Assembly (NCBI GenBank): GCA_947683425.1
Contig: CANTUQ010000081.1
Location: 7,374,501-7,438,500, forward strand
Direction of reading: 5' to 3'
Source: Excoecaria cochinchinensis
Lineage: Eukaryota; Streptophyta; Magnoliopsida; Malpighiales; Euphorbiaceae
Length of the DNA: 64,000 nucleotides
In this document: positions 34,778-45,702 of the stretch, piece by piece
Numbering within the stretch: position 1 is the first letter of the stretch
Layout of the letters: each line of letters opens with the position of its first letter
Made by a program: the position numbers and the translations under genes
The notes under the pieces: model-generated
The model's database searches: none
Told to the model about the DNA's origin: nothing
Seen by the model: the letters and a program-made list of their open reading frames with translations, nothing else

Positions 34778-35179
34778 GTGCGGAAGGAGTTTTGCTTTGA
34801 GGGAGTCGCCGTCATCAAGCCAACACAGAAGGGTTTTAGTGGAGGGCTCAGTTTTGTATTAATGATGATTCTTTTTGTATAGAACTCTCTGTATCAATTT
34901 TGTTTCAGCTTCCGCGTTTGTAATTATGTTTTGGTTATGTAATAGTATTTTATATCAGCTAGTTGATCAGAACATTATTGTAATGCTTTATTATATTAAT
35001 TAATGATCAGCTATTGTTTTCCTTTCTGTAAAGTTTTAATTATACCGTATTTCTGTATGTATGTTATGAATGGATGTATGTTTTACTTTGTACTTGCTTG
35101 GTGGCACCTTTACTCATACGGCATCTCACTCCTTCTCGGATGGGATCGCCTACGTATGGGAAGGGGGTGTTACAGTTTG

Positions 35180-35191
35180 TGGTATCAGAGC
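35180..35191 (+). other. Primer binding site (initiator Met tRNA)
   Basis: TGGTATCAGAGC lies 5 bp after the 5' LTR, the usual chromovirus primer site. Confidence 0.95.
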
Positions 35192-35296
35192 ATAGGTTTA
35201 GGCGTTTCTGGGTGTTGTTGGGATTGTTTTGAGTTTCTTAGATGTGTATGTGTCTAGATCTGTGTTGGCTGATACGGTTGTTTCTTGTTTGTTTAG

Positions 35297-38200
35297 ATGG
35301 CTTCTAATTCTGTTCGTGGATCACTTGAGGAATCCGCCGAGAGTGTGAATCATCCAGTTGTGGATCCGTTTGTTTCTGTTACTGTGTCGGCTCAGCATGC
35401 TAGGGTCCAACCCGAGCCCGCAGCCATGCCCTTGGAGGCTATGTTCAGGTTGCATCAGGACATGGCTAGGGTTTTGGAGAGAGTGACTGCTCCTAGAGCA
35501 CCTATGGAGAATTTGAGGAGGGCAGGAGTTGAGGATTTCTATGGCACTAGTTTGAATGAATCTGAGATGGCAGAGAAATGGTTAGATAAAGTAAAGCGTG
35601 CTTTGAGAGAGATTCGGTGTCCTCCTGACCAGCAGGCAGAGTGTGCATTAGTTCTTCTGTAAGGGTCTGCTTTTGAATGGTGGGAATTGGTTTGCAGGCA
35701 TCCTCAGCTACCGAATTCGATTACTTGGGAGTTCTTTGAGGGTGAGTTCACAAAGAAGTACATTACTCAGACTTATAGAGATTCGAGATGGGCGCAGTTT
35801 TTGAGTTTGAGACAGAGGGCTATGCCTGTAGCAGATTATGAGAAAGAGTTCAACAGGTTATCTCGCTATGCCCCACGAGGAGTTATGACTGATGACTTTA
35901 GATGCAAGCATTTCGAGGCAGGGTTAAATGAGTCTTTGAAGATTGCTTTGATTTCACTGATGTGCATACCTGGGGTTAGCTACTATCAGATTGTAGAGGC
36001 TGCTGTGAGAGCTGAGTTGTCTGAGACTGTGATGAGAGAGAGAGCTCAGAGGAGGAACTCTTCTCGTGGAGGATCTTCTTCGGGTAAGAGATTTAGGAAC
36101 CCACAGGACGAGTCATCATCTGGTCCTGCTTCTAGAGGTTGGCGACAGGGTTCTGCAGCTGTATCAGGTTCTGGTAGAGGTGGTAGATCTGAGACTGCAT
36201 CAGCTTTTCCTCATTGTAGTAAGACACATCGGGGTGAGTGTAGGTGGCTCTCCGGTGCGTGCTTCAGGTGTGGGAGTTCTGAGCATCTTTTAGCTAGTTG
36301 TCCGAGGTTTCATGAGGATTCAGGTTCCCAGAGAGAAGGCAGTAGGGTCGGTTCGAATGCTTCTCAAGCTACCCGTGGCAGAGGCAGAGGTAGAGGTAGA
36401 GGTGGTCGGCATAGAGATGGAGCTGCTTCTGAGACTGTTGAGCATCCTCCTCAGGGTGCCATTAGAGCTTATGCTATGAGAGCCAGAGATGAGCAGGATG
36501 CGCCTGATGTTATTGCTGGTAAGTTCCTACTCCATGACACTGAGTTATATGCTCTAATTGATCCTGGTTCCACACACTCATATTTGTCCACAGATAAAAT
36601 TGTTGATAAGTTGCATGCAGTTGATCAGTTAGATTATGAGATTTGTGTGACCAGTCCATTAGGGCATAGTGTCAGTGTGAGTAGAGTTTTTAGGAGTTGT
36701 CCTTTGATAGTTGAGGGAGTTGTGCTTCCAGCGGATTTGATTGAGTTGCCTTTCAGAGAGTTTGATTTGATTCTGGGTATGGACTGGTTGGGTAAGCATC
36801 GGGCTGTAGTTGATTGCCATAGGAAGACAGTTGTACTTCGGGATAGAAGTCAGTCTCTTGTGTCTTTGAAAGGTTTGGGTGCTAGTTCGTTGAATAATGT
36901 GATTTCTGCGATGCAAGCCAAGAGGTTTATTAGGAAAGGTTGTGAGGCTTTTCTAGCAGTTGTGTTAGATTCCAAGAGGGATCAGGTTCAGATTGAGGAC
37001 ATTCCTGTAGTGCGGGAGTTTAGTGATGTATTCCCGAGCGAGTTGCCTGGTTTGCCTCCTGAGAGAGAGGTTGAGTTGTCCATTGAGATTATGCCAGGTA
37101 CTGCACCTATTTTGAGAGCACCTTATCGGATGGCTCCTGTAGAGTTGAGGGAACTTAAATCTCAGCTACAAGAGCTATTGGATAAGGGGTTTATTCGACC
37201 TAGCATATCTCCTTGGGGAGCTCCAGTTCTTTTTGTCAAGAAGAAAGATGGATCCTTGCGGATGTGTATTGACTACCGGCAGATTAATAAAGTTACAGTG
37301 AAGAACAGGTATCCTTTGCCTAGGATTGAGGATTTATTTGATCAGCTTCGAGGTGCGGGTGTCTTCTCCAAGATAGATCTTCGATCAGGGTACTATCAGT
37401 TACGAGTTCAGGATGCAGATGTGGTTAAGACTGCATTTCGGACTAGGTATGGCCACTATGAGTTTCTTGTGATGCCGTTTGGTTTGACAAATGCTCCAGC
37501 GGCTTTTATGGATCTGATGAACCGTGTATTTAGGCCATACTTAGATCGATTTGTAGTAGTGTTCATTGATGATATCTTGGTGTATTCCAAGGATGAGAGT
37601 GAGCATGAGGAGCATCTCCGATTGGTTTTGCAGATGTTGAGAGAGCATCAGTTGTTTGCTAAGCTTAGCAAGTGTGATTTTTGGCTTCGAGAAGTATCAT
37701 TCTTGGGTCACATTGTTTCAGCTAGAGGTATCCAGGTAGATCCAGCCAAGATTGAGGCGATAGTTGATTGGAAAGCGCCTAGAAATGTTCAGGAAGTGAG
37801 GAGTTTCCTCGGTTTAGCAGGTTACTACCGTCGGTTCGTTAAGGGATTTTCTGTGATTGCTGCTCCGATGACTAGATTGTTGAGGAAAGGAGTCAGATTT
37901 GAGTGGTCAGACAGGTGTCAGTCTTGTTTTGATAGGTTAAAGCAGTTGCTTGTTGAGGCTCCTATTCTTACTCAACCCATTTCTGGTAAGGAGTTTGTCA
38001 TTTACAGTGATGCTTCGGGTGTTGGTCTTGGATGTGTGCTGATGCAGGAAGGAAAAGTAGTGGCTTATGCTTCTCGTCAGTTGAAGCCGCATGAGAGGAA
38101 CTATCCGACGCATGATTTAGAGTTGGCAGCTGTGATCTTTGCTTTGAAGATTTGGCATCACTACTTGTATTGGGAAAAGTGTAGGATCTTCTCGGACCAC

Positions 38201-39627
38201 AAGAGCTTGAAGTACTTCCTTTCACAGAAGGAGTTGAACATGAGACAGCGCCGATGGTTGGAGTTGTTTAAGGACTACGACTGCATTGTGGATTACCATC
38301 CTGGTAAAGCTAATGTAGTCGCCGATGCTTTGAGTTGGAAATCGGTTTCAGCCTTGTTCTTGAGGCGATTCAGGTGGAGATTTGGTTCTGATGGGGCTTT
38401 GCTTGCTCAGTTGCGTGTGAAGCCTACTTTGAGACAGAGGATTGTGGATGCTCAGAGAGATGATGTGAGACTTCAGCGGATTGTGCATGAGGTCAGATCA
38501 GGTAGCAGTCAGAGTTCTCAGTTTAGGATGAGGTGCTTATGTTCAGAGATCATTTGTGTGTGCCAGAGTCTGAGGATTTGAGGAGTCAGCTTATGAGTGA
38601 GGCGCATAGTTCAGTCTTTACTATGCATCCGGGCAGTGAGAAGATGTATCGAGACATGAAGCAATTCTATTGGTGGTCCGGTATGAAGCGTGATATAGTG
38701 GATTTTGTTTCCAAGTGCTTGACTTGTCAGCAGGTAAAGGCCGAGCATCAGGTTCCTTCGGGTTTGCTTATGCCTTTATCTATTCCTGAGTGGAAATGGA
38801 ATGACATCGCCATGGACTTTGTTTCGGGTTTTCCTTTGACTCAGAGGAAACATGACTCAGTTTGGGTTATTGTGGATCAGCTTACGAAATCAGCTCACTT
38901 TTTGCCAGTTAGAGTGGACTACTCCATGGACAGATTAGCCAGTATCTATGTGGACGAGATAGTTCGGTTACATGGTGTGCCTTTGTCCATAGTTTCAGAT
39001 CGGGATCCGAGGTTTACTTCCAAGTTTTGGAAGGAGTTGCAGAGAGCTTTGGGCACTAGGTTGAACTTCAGTACAGCATTCCATCCTCAGACCGATGGTC
39101 AGTCAGAGCGAGTCATTCAGATTCTGGAGGATATGATGAGGGCTTGTGCTTTGGATTTTCTGGGTAGTTGGGACAGATATGTATCGCTTATGGAGTTTGC
39201 CTACAACAACAGTTTTCAGTCGAGCATTGGTATGGCACCATATGAGGCTTTGTATGGTCGTCAGTGTAGGACTCTAGTTTGTTGGACCGAGCTATCCGAG
39301 AGATCTATGGTTAGACCAGACTTGGTTAGGGATACTGAAGAGAAGGTCAGAGTGGTGCAGCGGAATTTGAAGGCAGCCAAGGATCGACAGAAGTCTTATG
39401 CCAATTTGAAAAGGAAAGATGTGCATTTTGAGATCGGGGACAAGGTTTTCCTTAAGGTTTCACCTTGGAGGAAAGTGCTTGGGTTTGGCAAGAAAGGCAA
39501 GCTTAGTCCTCGTTTCATTGGACCTTATGAGATTTTAGCTAAGGTAGGACCTGTAGCTTACAGATTAGCGTTACCGATGGAGTTAGCAAAGTTGCACGAT
39601 GTGTTCCACGGTTCAATGCTTCGTTAG
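35297..39627 (+). pseudogene. gag-pol: gag-pol polyprotein of Tekay-type element (two stops, one frameshift)
   Basis: ATG at 35297. Gag capsid-like region, then a CCHC knuckle (CFRCGSSEHLLASC, 36260-36301). Protease active site LIDPGSTHS (about 36553). Reverse transcriptase with CIDYRQINK and the catalytic FIDD (37562-37573). RNase H from IYSDAS (38000). Integrase with HHCC (about 38603-38730) and DDE region (AMDF about 38811, SDRDPRF about 38996, Glu near 39108). TAA at 35660-35662 breaks gag in frame. A frameshift near 38526 separates RNase H from integrase. TAG at 39625-39627 cuts the chain before the chromodomain. The usual DALSRK has Trp in place of Arg. The proteins would copy the element's RNA and integrate it. 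Confidence 0.92.
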
Positions 39628-39927
39628 TACAGATCAGATCCTTCGCATGTACTTTCGGTTCAGGATATCCAGGTTCAGCCAGACTTCTCTTATGATGAGG
39701 AACCGCGAGCTATTCTAGCCCGAGAGGTGAGGCAGTTGAGAAGTAAGCAGATTCCGTTGGTTAAAGTGTTGTGGATCCATCATGGAGTCGAAGAAGCGAC
39801 TTGGGAACCAGAGGAGTCGATGAGAGCTCAGTATCCGCAGTTGTTCAGTTCTGGTGAGAATTTCGAGGACGAAATTCTTATTAGTAGGGGAGAGTTGTCA
39901 CACCCCGTTTGCCCCCTAGTAGAATGA
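39628..39927 (+). pseudogene. Chromodomain-like C-terminus of polyprotein
   Basis: In the same frame as the integrase, beyond the TAG at 39625, comes QVQPDFSYDEEPRAILAREV and then IPLVKVLWIHHGVEEATWEPEE. This last segment is the module typical of plant chromovirus integrase tails, thought to guide insertion to chromatin. The frame runs through the polypurine tract and ends 32 bp inside the 3' LTR. Confidence 0.8.
39883..39895 (+). other. Polypurine tract
   Basis: AGTAGGGGAGAGT lies immediately before the 3' LTR. Confidence 0.88.
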
Positions 39928-41481
39928 GCCTGTCTGTCTGTCAGTATGTATAAGCATTCGCATGTGTTCCGCATAACATAAGGGTATTTTAGTAAAAATG
40001 TATGTTTTTGGGTTTATTATTATGTGGGTGCATACATGGCATTAGTATGTGATTTAATTGGGAATCGCTTGTGTACATTGGAGCATACCATTGTAGGGTG
40101 TTTTTAGTTGAGTTTGCTTTAGGTGTGTGTAATGCATGTTAGTTTGGGTTTGAGTGGTTAGCTTCACCAATTAGAATTGGACACATACTTAGGGCAGAGA
40201 AAGGAAAAAGAAAAGGGAATGAAAGAAAGGAAATTCAGATTTACGTTTCTTTCTTTTCTTCTCATCACCCTCTTCTTCTTCTTTATTTTCTTTACTCTAA
40301 GAATTGTGGTTTTGATTCAAGCTTTATTTGGTGGAGTCAATCTCTCCTTGCATCTTCTAATTTGGTTAGTATGTATCTTTGTCTTTGTCTTACTGTAATT
40401 TTCTTCTTCTTCATTGAGTTTAGGTTTAACTTAGGGTTTGCATTGCTGTGTTTGTGTTCTAGCTGAAGCTCCTCGTGATCCAAAGGGTAAAGAGGTTGCT
40501 GGACCTAGTGGAGCTAAGTGATAGAAGCTTAGATTTCAGGTTTGGGAATTATTGATTGTGATTTGTGTGATTTTGAGTTTACTGTAAAATTTTAGGGTTT
40601 ATGTTCTTGAATAGCTTCAATGCATGTATTCTTGATTTGGTTATTTAATTGCTAAATTGAGGTATTTGTATATTGTTTATGTTAATTTGGATGTCTACTG
40701 GAAGGTAAGATCGGGTTGTTTAGTTTTGAATCAAGTTTGGGATCGATTTCTGGGTTCTGAGAATTCTGGAAATGGGAAAATCGCGTTACTGATGAATTTT
40801 CCCGTTTCCAGATCAGTGTCGCGTGACTCGCCAAGAATAGAGGCAAGTCACGAGACGTGACCTCAGGTCACGCCTCGTGACCTGCCAGCTTGAGGCCGGT
40901 CACGAGTTGTGGCTGCCTGTCACAACTTGTGACCAGCTGAAATGAAGCGAGTCACGAGACGTGACTCCCCGTCACGCCTCGTGACCGGCTGAGTGTAGGC
41001 GTGTCGCGTGATCTGTTGAAGAGAGAAGCAAGTCACGAGACGTGACGTCCAGTCACGTCGCGTGACCTGCGAGAGCGCCGCGTGATCTGCGAGATCACGT
41101 CGCGTGATCAGCGAGAGACGAGGCGTGATCCACGAGGAACAGAGCAAGTCACGAGGCGTGACCCTCAGTCACGTCTCATGACCTGCCCTGTGAGGAGGCC
41201 AGTCACGCCTTGTGACCAGCCAATCTCGCCCGTTTCCCCGTTCTGCTCTTTTTCCGAAATTTTCCCAGCTTTTGACTCAGAAATGAATTTGGTGTTTCTT
41301 CTGTATGGATTTATATTGAGGTATGATGCATGCCATACTTTTATATGCTTTGATATAAATGATACCATGAATTTCTGATGAATTCTATTCCATACTCTGA
41401 AATGTGATTTGAATGACGCTTAACCTGCTAGAGTCAAGTAAGTGGATAGTTAGGCATGCCTAATAGAGTCTTTAGCTGCAT

Positions 41482-41682
41482 CCCTCAGTTCAGTTTGGAC
41501 CCCGATCAGGTCCCCGTTTGGTTCCTCGCGAACCCTTCAGTATTAGGATCTTGTTTAAGATCCCCTCAGTATAATTATATAATAATATGTTTTGATTAAT
41601 GAAATGACTTTTGATTTGTACCTGTGAGGTACCCTCAGTATTCGATTCGTACCCGTAAGGTACCTTCAGTACACTCGTTATC
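41482..41682 (+). other. Hairpin array, 3' LTR
   Basis: As in the 5' LTR, with the first stem GGACC-ccgatca-GGTCC complete. The 5' copy has GCTCC in place of GGTCC. Confidence 0.7.
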
Positions 41683-41956
41683 CACTATCTAGAGTCAGCA
41701 GGTGTTCTTTAAATGTTTAATAGAATTGTTCTGATCTGATTTGACTATTAATTGGAATATCTGAATGAGTTTAATGATGAAATACATGTTGGATTATACT
41801 GGCATGGATGCGATTATGAGATGCTGATTGTATGGCTTTTAAATATGAGCATGTTTATATGGATTATGTTATAGCCTTTGCATTCTGCCATTGTGAATGT
41901 GTTATGCCTTGACGACCATTGTGAATGGCCGTCCATTATTTATGTGTGTTTCCCCA

Positions 41957-41997
41957 ATAAGCGTTCATCGCTTAGCACGGTGTTTTTACCCGTGCAG
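41957..41997 (+). other. Double hairpin plus CAG-GT, 3' LTR
   Basis: TAAGCG/CGCTTA is intact although the outermost C-G pair is lost. The second stem has improved to CACGG/CCGTG, followed by CAG-GT. Confidence 0.6.
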
Positions 41998-42394
41998 GTG
42001 CGGAAGGAGTTTTGCTTTGAGGGAGTCGCCGTCATCAAGCCAACACAGAAGGGTTTTAGTGTAGGGCTCAGTTTTGTATTAATGATGATTCTTTTTGTAT
42101 AGAACTCTCTGTATCAGTTTTGTTTCAGCTTCCGCATTTGTAATTATGTTTTGGTTATGTAATAGTATTTAATATCAGCTAGTTGATCAGAACATTATTG
42201 TAATGCTTTATTACATTAATGAATGATCAGCTATTGTTTTCCTTTCTGTAAAGTTTTAATTATACCGTATTTCTGTATGTATGTTATGAATGGATGTATG
42301 TTTTACTTTGTACTTGCTTGGTGGCACCTTTAGTCATACGGCATCTCACTCCTTCTCGGATGGGATCGCCTACGTATGGGAAGGGGGTGTTACA

Positions 42395-42399
42395 ATCTT
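42395..42399. repeat. Right target-site duplication ATCTT
   Basis: Matches 32672-32676. Confidence 0.9.
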
Positions 42400-43534
42400 T
42401 CCATTTTACTTTATTTATATTATCATTATTATCCACCTTATTATTTATTTATTTCCAAATATCATCTCTTAATTTACATATACATAAAACCAATTTATTC
42501 ATTTACTTAGCAGTCTATTTCTTTTCCATTTACACTTAAATATTATCACTAGCATTGTTATAATCAATTACGTTTAAATCCAATAAATTTAACTTATTTA
42601 CAATAACGCCACTAATATACCTATTTATCCTTCATTGTCACTAGCATATTAATTCAATCATAATCAATTTAATCCATTATTCACTTAATATTTAATCAAA
42701 GAATATTATTCTAAAATTGTCAATTGTTCGCTCACTAATAACAGACACGCATTTATTATCTCTCTTATTGCATATTTACATTTTAATCCCTTCCTTAGTC
42801 TCATTATTTCCAATGTACCATTTAGACCCTTACTTTGTGACAATTTACAATTTAGCATTCAATTAGCTTATATTACGAACTTACCATTACTTAATTTCAT
42901 GATTACATTACTTTATTATTTATTTAGCATACAATTTCCATCTAGTCACTACTATAATATTTTCCTCACATTACACTTTAGTCCTTCATTAGTCATTAAT
43001 TTCAATATTACCACTCCAATTCACTATAATTACAATTATACCACTATTTATAATTAGTCTCACTTTTAATATTATTATTAACTCACAATTTTACATTTTT
43101 GTCTTTAAATCATTCCTTTAAATCATTCATTAATTTTTGCATAAATTTTCACTAACTACAATATAATTAATTAAATATAATAATTTATCCAATTATTTCC
43201 TCAATGTAATAATCCACTTAAATTCACCAATTAATTAATTATACCATTATTTTGTCAATTAACATATTTTTACACTAATTCATTAATTAATCTTATTTCA
43301 ATCATATTATTTATTAAATCACTTTAATTGCATTAAATATATACATATTCCATAATTACTTCACCAATTATAATTACCTAAACTTAAGTCCTTAATCTTT
43401 TCACTTGATTCCACATACGTCCCTAACTTTTTCATTAATTACATCTATGTCCCATCTTTTATACTAATTACATTCATGTCCTTACTTTTGCCATGAAACC
43501 ACCCATATCCTTTCTTTTTCACTAATTCCCTGGG

Positions 43535-43880
43535 TTGATTTCACCCATAGTCACTCAACTTATCACTTATCGCGCAAAAGTAACCGACTTTTTTTTTCTT
43601 ACTTAAATGTCACTGAACTTTTAACATTATTGCACAAAAGTCATGTTGACCGGAATCCGGCGATGACTCTTGCCGGATTAATAAGTTCAACAAATGCTAC
43701 ATTTAAATTAATTTCACTCACGGTCACTAGACTTATCATTTATCTCACAAAAGTAATTAACTTTTTTTTTTCAACTTAAATGTTACTGAACTTTTAACAT
43801 TTTTGCAAAAAAATCATCAATCCGGCAAGCGTCGTCGCCGGATTCCGGTCAACATGACTTTTGTGCAATAATGACTTTCT
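43535..43880. mobile_element. Fold-back (MITE-like) element
   Basis: A segment of about 50 bases at 43624-43677 recurs inverted at about 43820-43873, with few changes (key words TGTTGACCGG, GCACAAAAGTCAT). A direct repeat is superposed: the TCACTC...CTTATCA(C/T)TTATC segment occurs near 43547 and 43720. The unit could fold into a long hairpin. No transposase and no clear flanking duplication were seen, so the class is open. Confidence 0.6.
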
Positions 43881-45702
43881 AACACAATTAACTACACATA
43901 AACATTATTTTAAACCTAAAACATGGATTAAATATGAGCTATTTAGACTCATATCAAACCCCCACACTTAAACATTTGCTTGTCCCCAAGCAAAACATAG
44001 CAAACACTCAAACACACAAACACATAACACACAATAAGATGCACACAATTGTGGAGCTTACTTCTATATTTGATAAACATTTGGAAATGACATGTATAAG
44101 CTTTTATCTCTTAATAAATTAGTCTAGATATGCAACATCTCAATCGATACCATTATCCATCATACTTAAACAATCATGCACATTTTGGAAAAACATAAAG
44201 TTGCAAAACACAAGAATATTTGACCTCAAGAATTTGAATATCTTAACACATGTAAAGATTATTTCACATAAGACATTGCCTAAAGTAATTCTGACTCAAA
44301 CACTATTTTTCTTAAGCACTCAATCACTCAATGTATTTAAAGGTTAGTGTTTCTCTCATTCCTTAAATATGCCATTGCATACCATAAGCTTGTAAATAGT
44401 AAAAATCTCCACTACTAGTATAAAGTAGTACATGAAATCAAAGGGTCTTAAAAAGGGTTGTAACTTGGCTTAGGTAAACGTAAGATAATTTTGGTTTAAG
44501 TAGCTAATATTGCATAGAGAATAAGTACCACTATTCCACAAGAAATGTAAAAACTAAGTATAGCATGATATTCAAACTTTCTATTCTAATTCCCTTCCTA
44601 ATGTCCACCCTTTTCCTCTTGTTTCCTTTGCTTTTCTTTTCTTTTTCATTCTTTGTTTTTTTTATTTTCTTTTCTTTTTCTTTGTGGGTGCATTTTATGC
44701 TCCATCCCACTTATTTATTTTTTTCTTCTTTTTTTTTGTAGAAACTAGATTTTTCTAATAATAGACTTTTGATACATAAATAAGGGAATTCAACTTATAC
44801 ATCACTATAATCATACTTATACTAACAAATGTATCCCATGGTATAGCAATCCTAATTCTCAACACAACAAGGGTAACAAAATTGAGTAGTTATTGTTTAG
44901 CAAAGGATTTGGTTAATAATATGCTTAACAACAAAAATGGGTTAAGGCTCAAAATGGCTACCTAAAGTAAAAAAGGTTAGTTTTTTAAAGCAAGCCAAAA
45001 TGGTTTAATCTAATTGCCATTTTCATTTCTCATGCACATCCCATACTAAATGTAATCTCAAAATTTACTAAAGCCAAGTTCTAGAGGATATGGCATACTA
45101 AGGCTCTCATACAAGAAAATTTTCAAAGTATAAGGCTCAAAAACTCACATAAGCTATAGGTCAAACTACCCTAAGCAATGCATTGGCAAAATAATCCTTA
45201 TATACATATGAAAAGATACTCAACTTAAAAAGACCCTACACTAAAGTGTTTGCCAAGTCATGACCTTCACTATGTACATTTAACTGTCCAATTAAAATGA
45301 AAATGATATTTTTCAAGATATGGTATATATAGACATAATTAAAAGAAATACAAGCTTATTCATGCATATATTCCCAAATATACATCAAATATATAAGCTC
45401 CAAAATATAATGCACAAAACAACCTATACATAAAAACAATAACCCTACATACACATATGTACAAATTCTACTCGACATACCTAATATTAACAACCTAAAA
45501 CTAGCAGCGCATGCATAACACAAGCTACACTAAACAAAACAAATAAACACAACATAACAATAGAGCTCCCACACTTAAAGGACACAATGTCCTCATTGTG
45601 TGAAAACAAACAAACAAATTATATATATACAAGCAAACATAAAAGACAATAAATAGACAACAAAAATAACAAGAAAAATTAAAAGAGTTTGAAGATCATC
45701 AC
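43881..45702 (-). repeat. Athila/Tat-type 3' end, non-coding
   Basis: In minus sense a TAAGTGTGGGGG polypurine tract (about 43958-43970) abuts an LTR start TGATATGAG (43956). A second TTTAAGTGTGGGAG lies at about 45567-45580, next to the hairpin CACAATG-tcct-CATTGTG. The 1.6 kb between is AT-rich without coding. Chromodomain or pol motifs were not found. Confidence 0.5.

Larger units (their letters stand above)
32677..35174 (+). repeat. 5' LTR of Tekay-type element
   Basis: TGTCACACCCC to GGGGGTGTTACA. In order it holds a pyrimidine-rich stretch (33020-33080), a palindrome island (33597-34000), a TGGATA/AGGCATGCCT box (34224-34240), a hairpin array (34262-34462) and a double hairpin (34737-34777). 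Confidence 0.93.
32677..42394 (+). mobile_element. Full-length Tekay-type chromovirus
   Basis: A 9718-bp element with LTRs of 2498 and 2499 bp, an iMet primer site, one long gag-pol frame, a chromodomain-like C-terminus, a polypurine tract and an ATCTT target duplication. By eye the LTRs differ at about 40 sites (near 1.7%), so insertion is recent next to the surrounding debris. It sits inside the right copy of the long inverted LTR. Three lesions (35660, about 38526, 39625) disable the coding frame. Confidence 0.93.
39896..42394 (+). repeat. 3' LTR of Tekay-type element
   Basis: 2499 bp, nearly identical to the 5' LTR. It keeps more intact palindromes at CpG sites in the island (40816-41220) and the intact GGACC/GGTCC stem of the hairpin array. 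Confidence 0.93.
28146..43530 (-). repeat. Long strand-asymmetric LTR, right inverted copy, with two insertions
   Basis: Segments 28146-28318, 31043-32676 and 42395 to about 43530 are, in order, reverse-complement matches to 27376 back to about 24700. Clear anchors include GGATGTCAC near 28180, the CGCGCTGAGCATTAAAATGC phrase near 31175 and the CATCTATGTCCC phrases near 43440. The copy is cut at about 43530. The Tat LTR and the Tekay-type element sit inside it. Confidence 0.65.
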
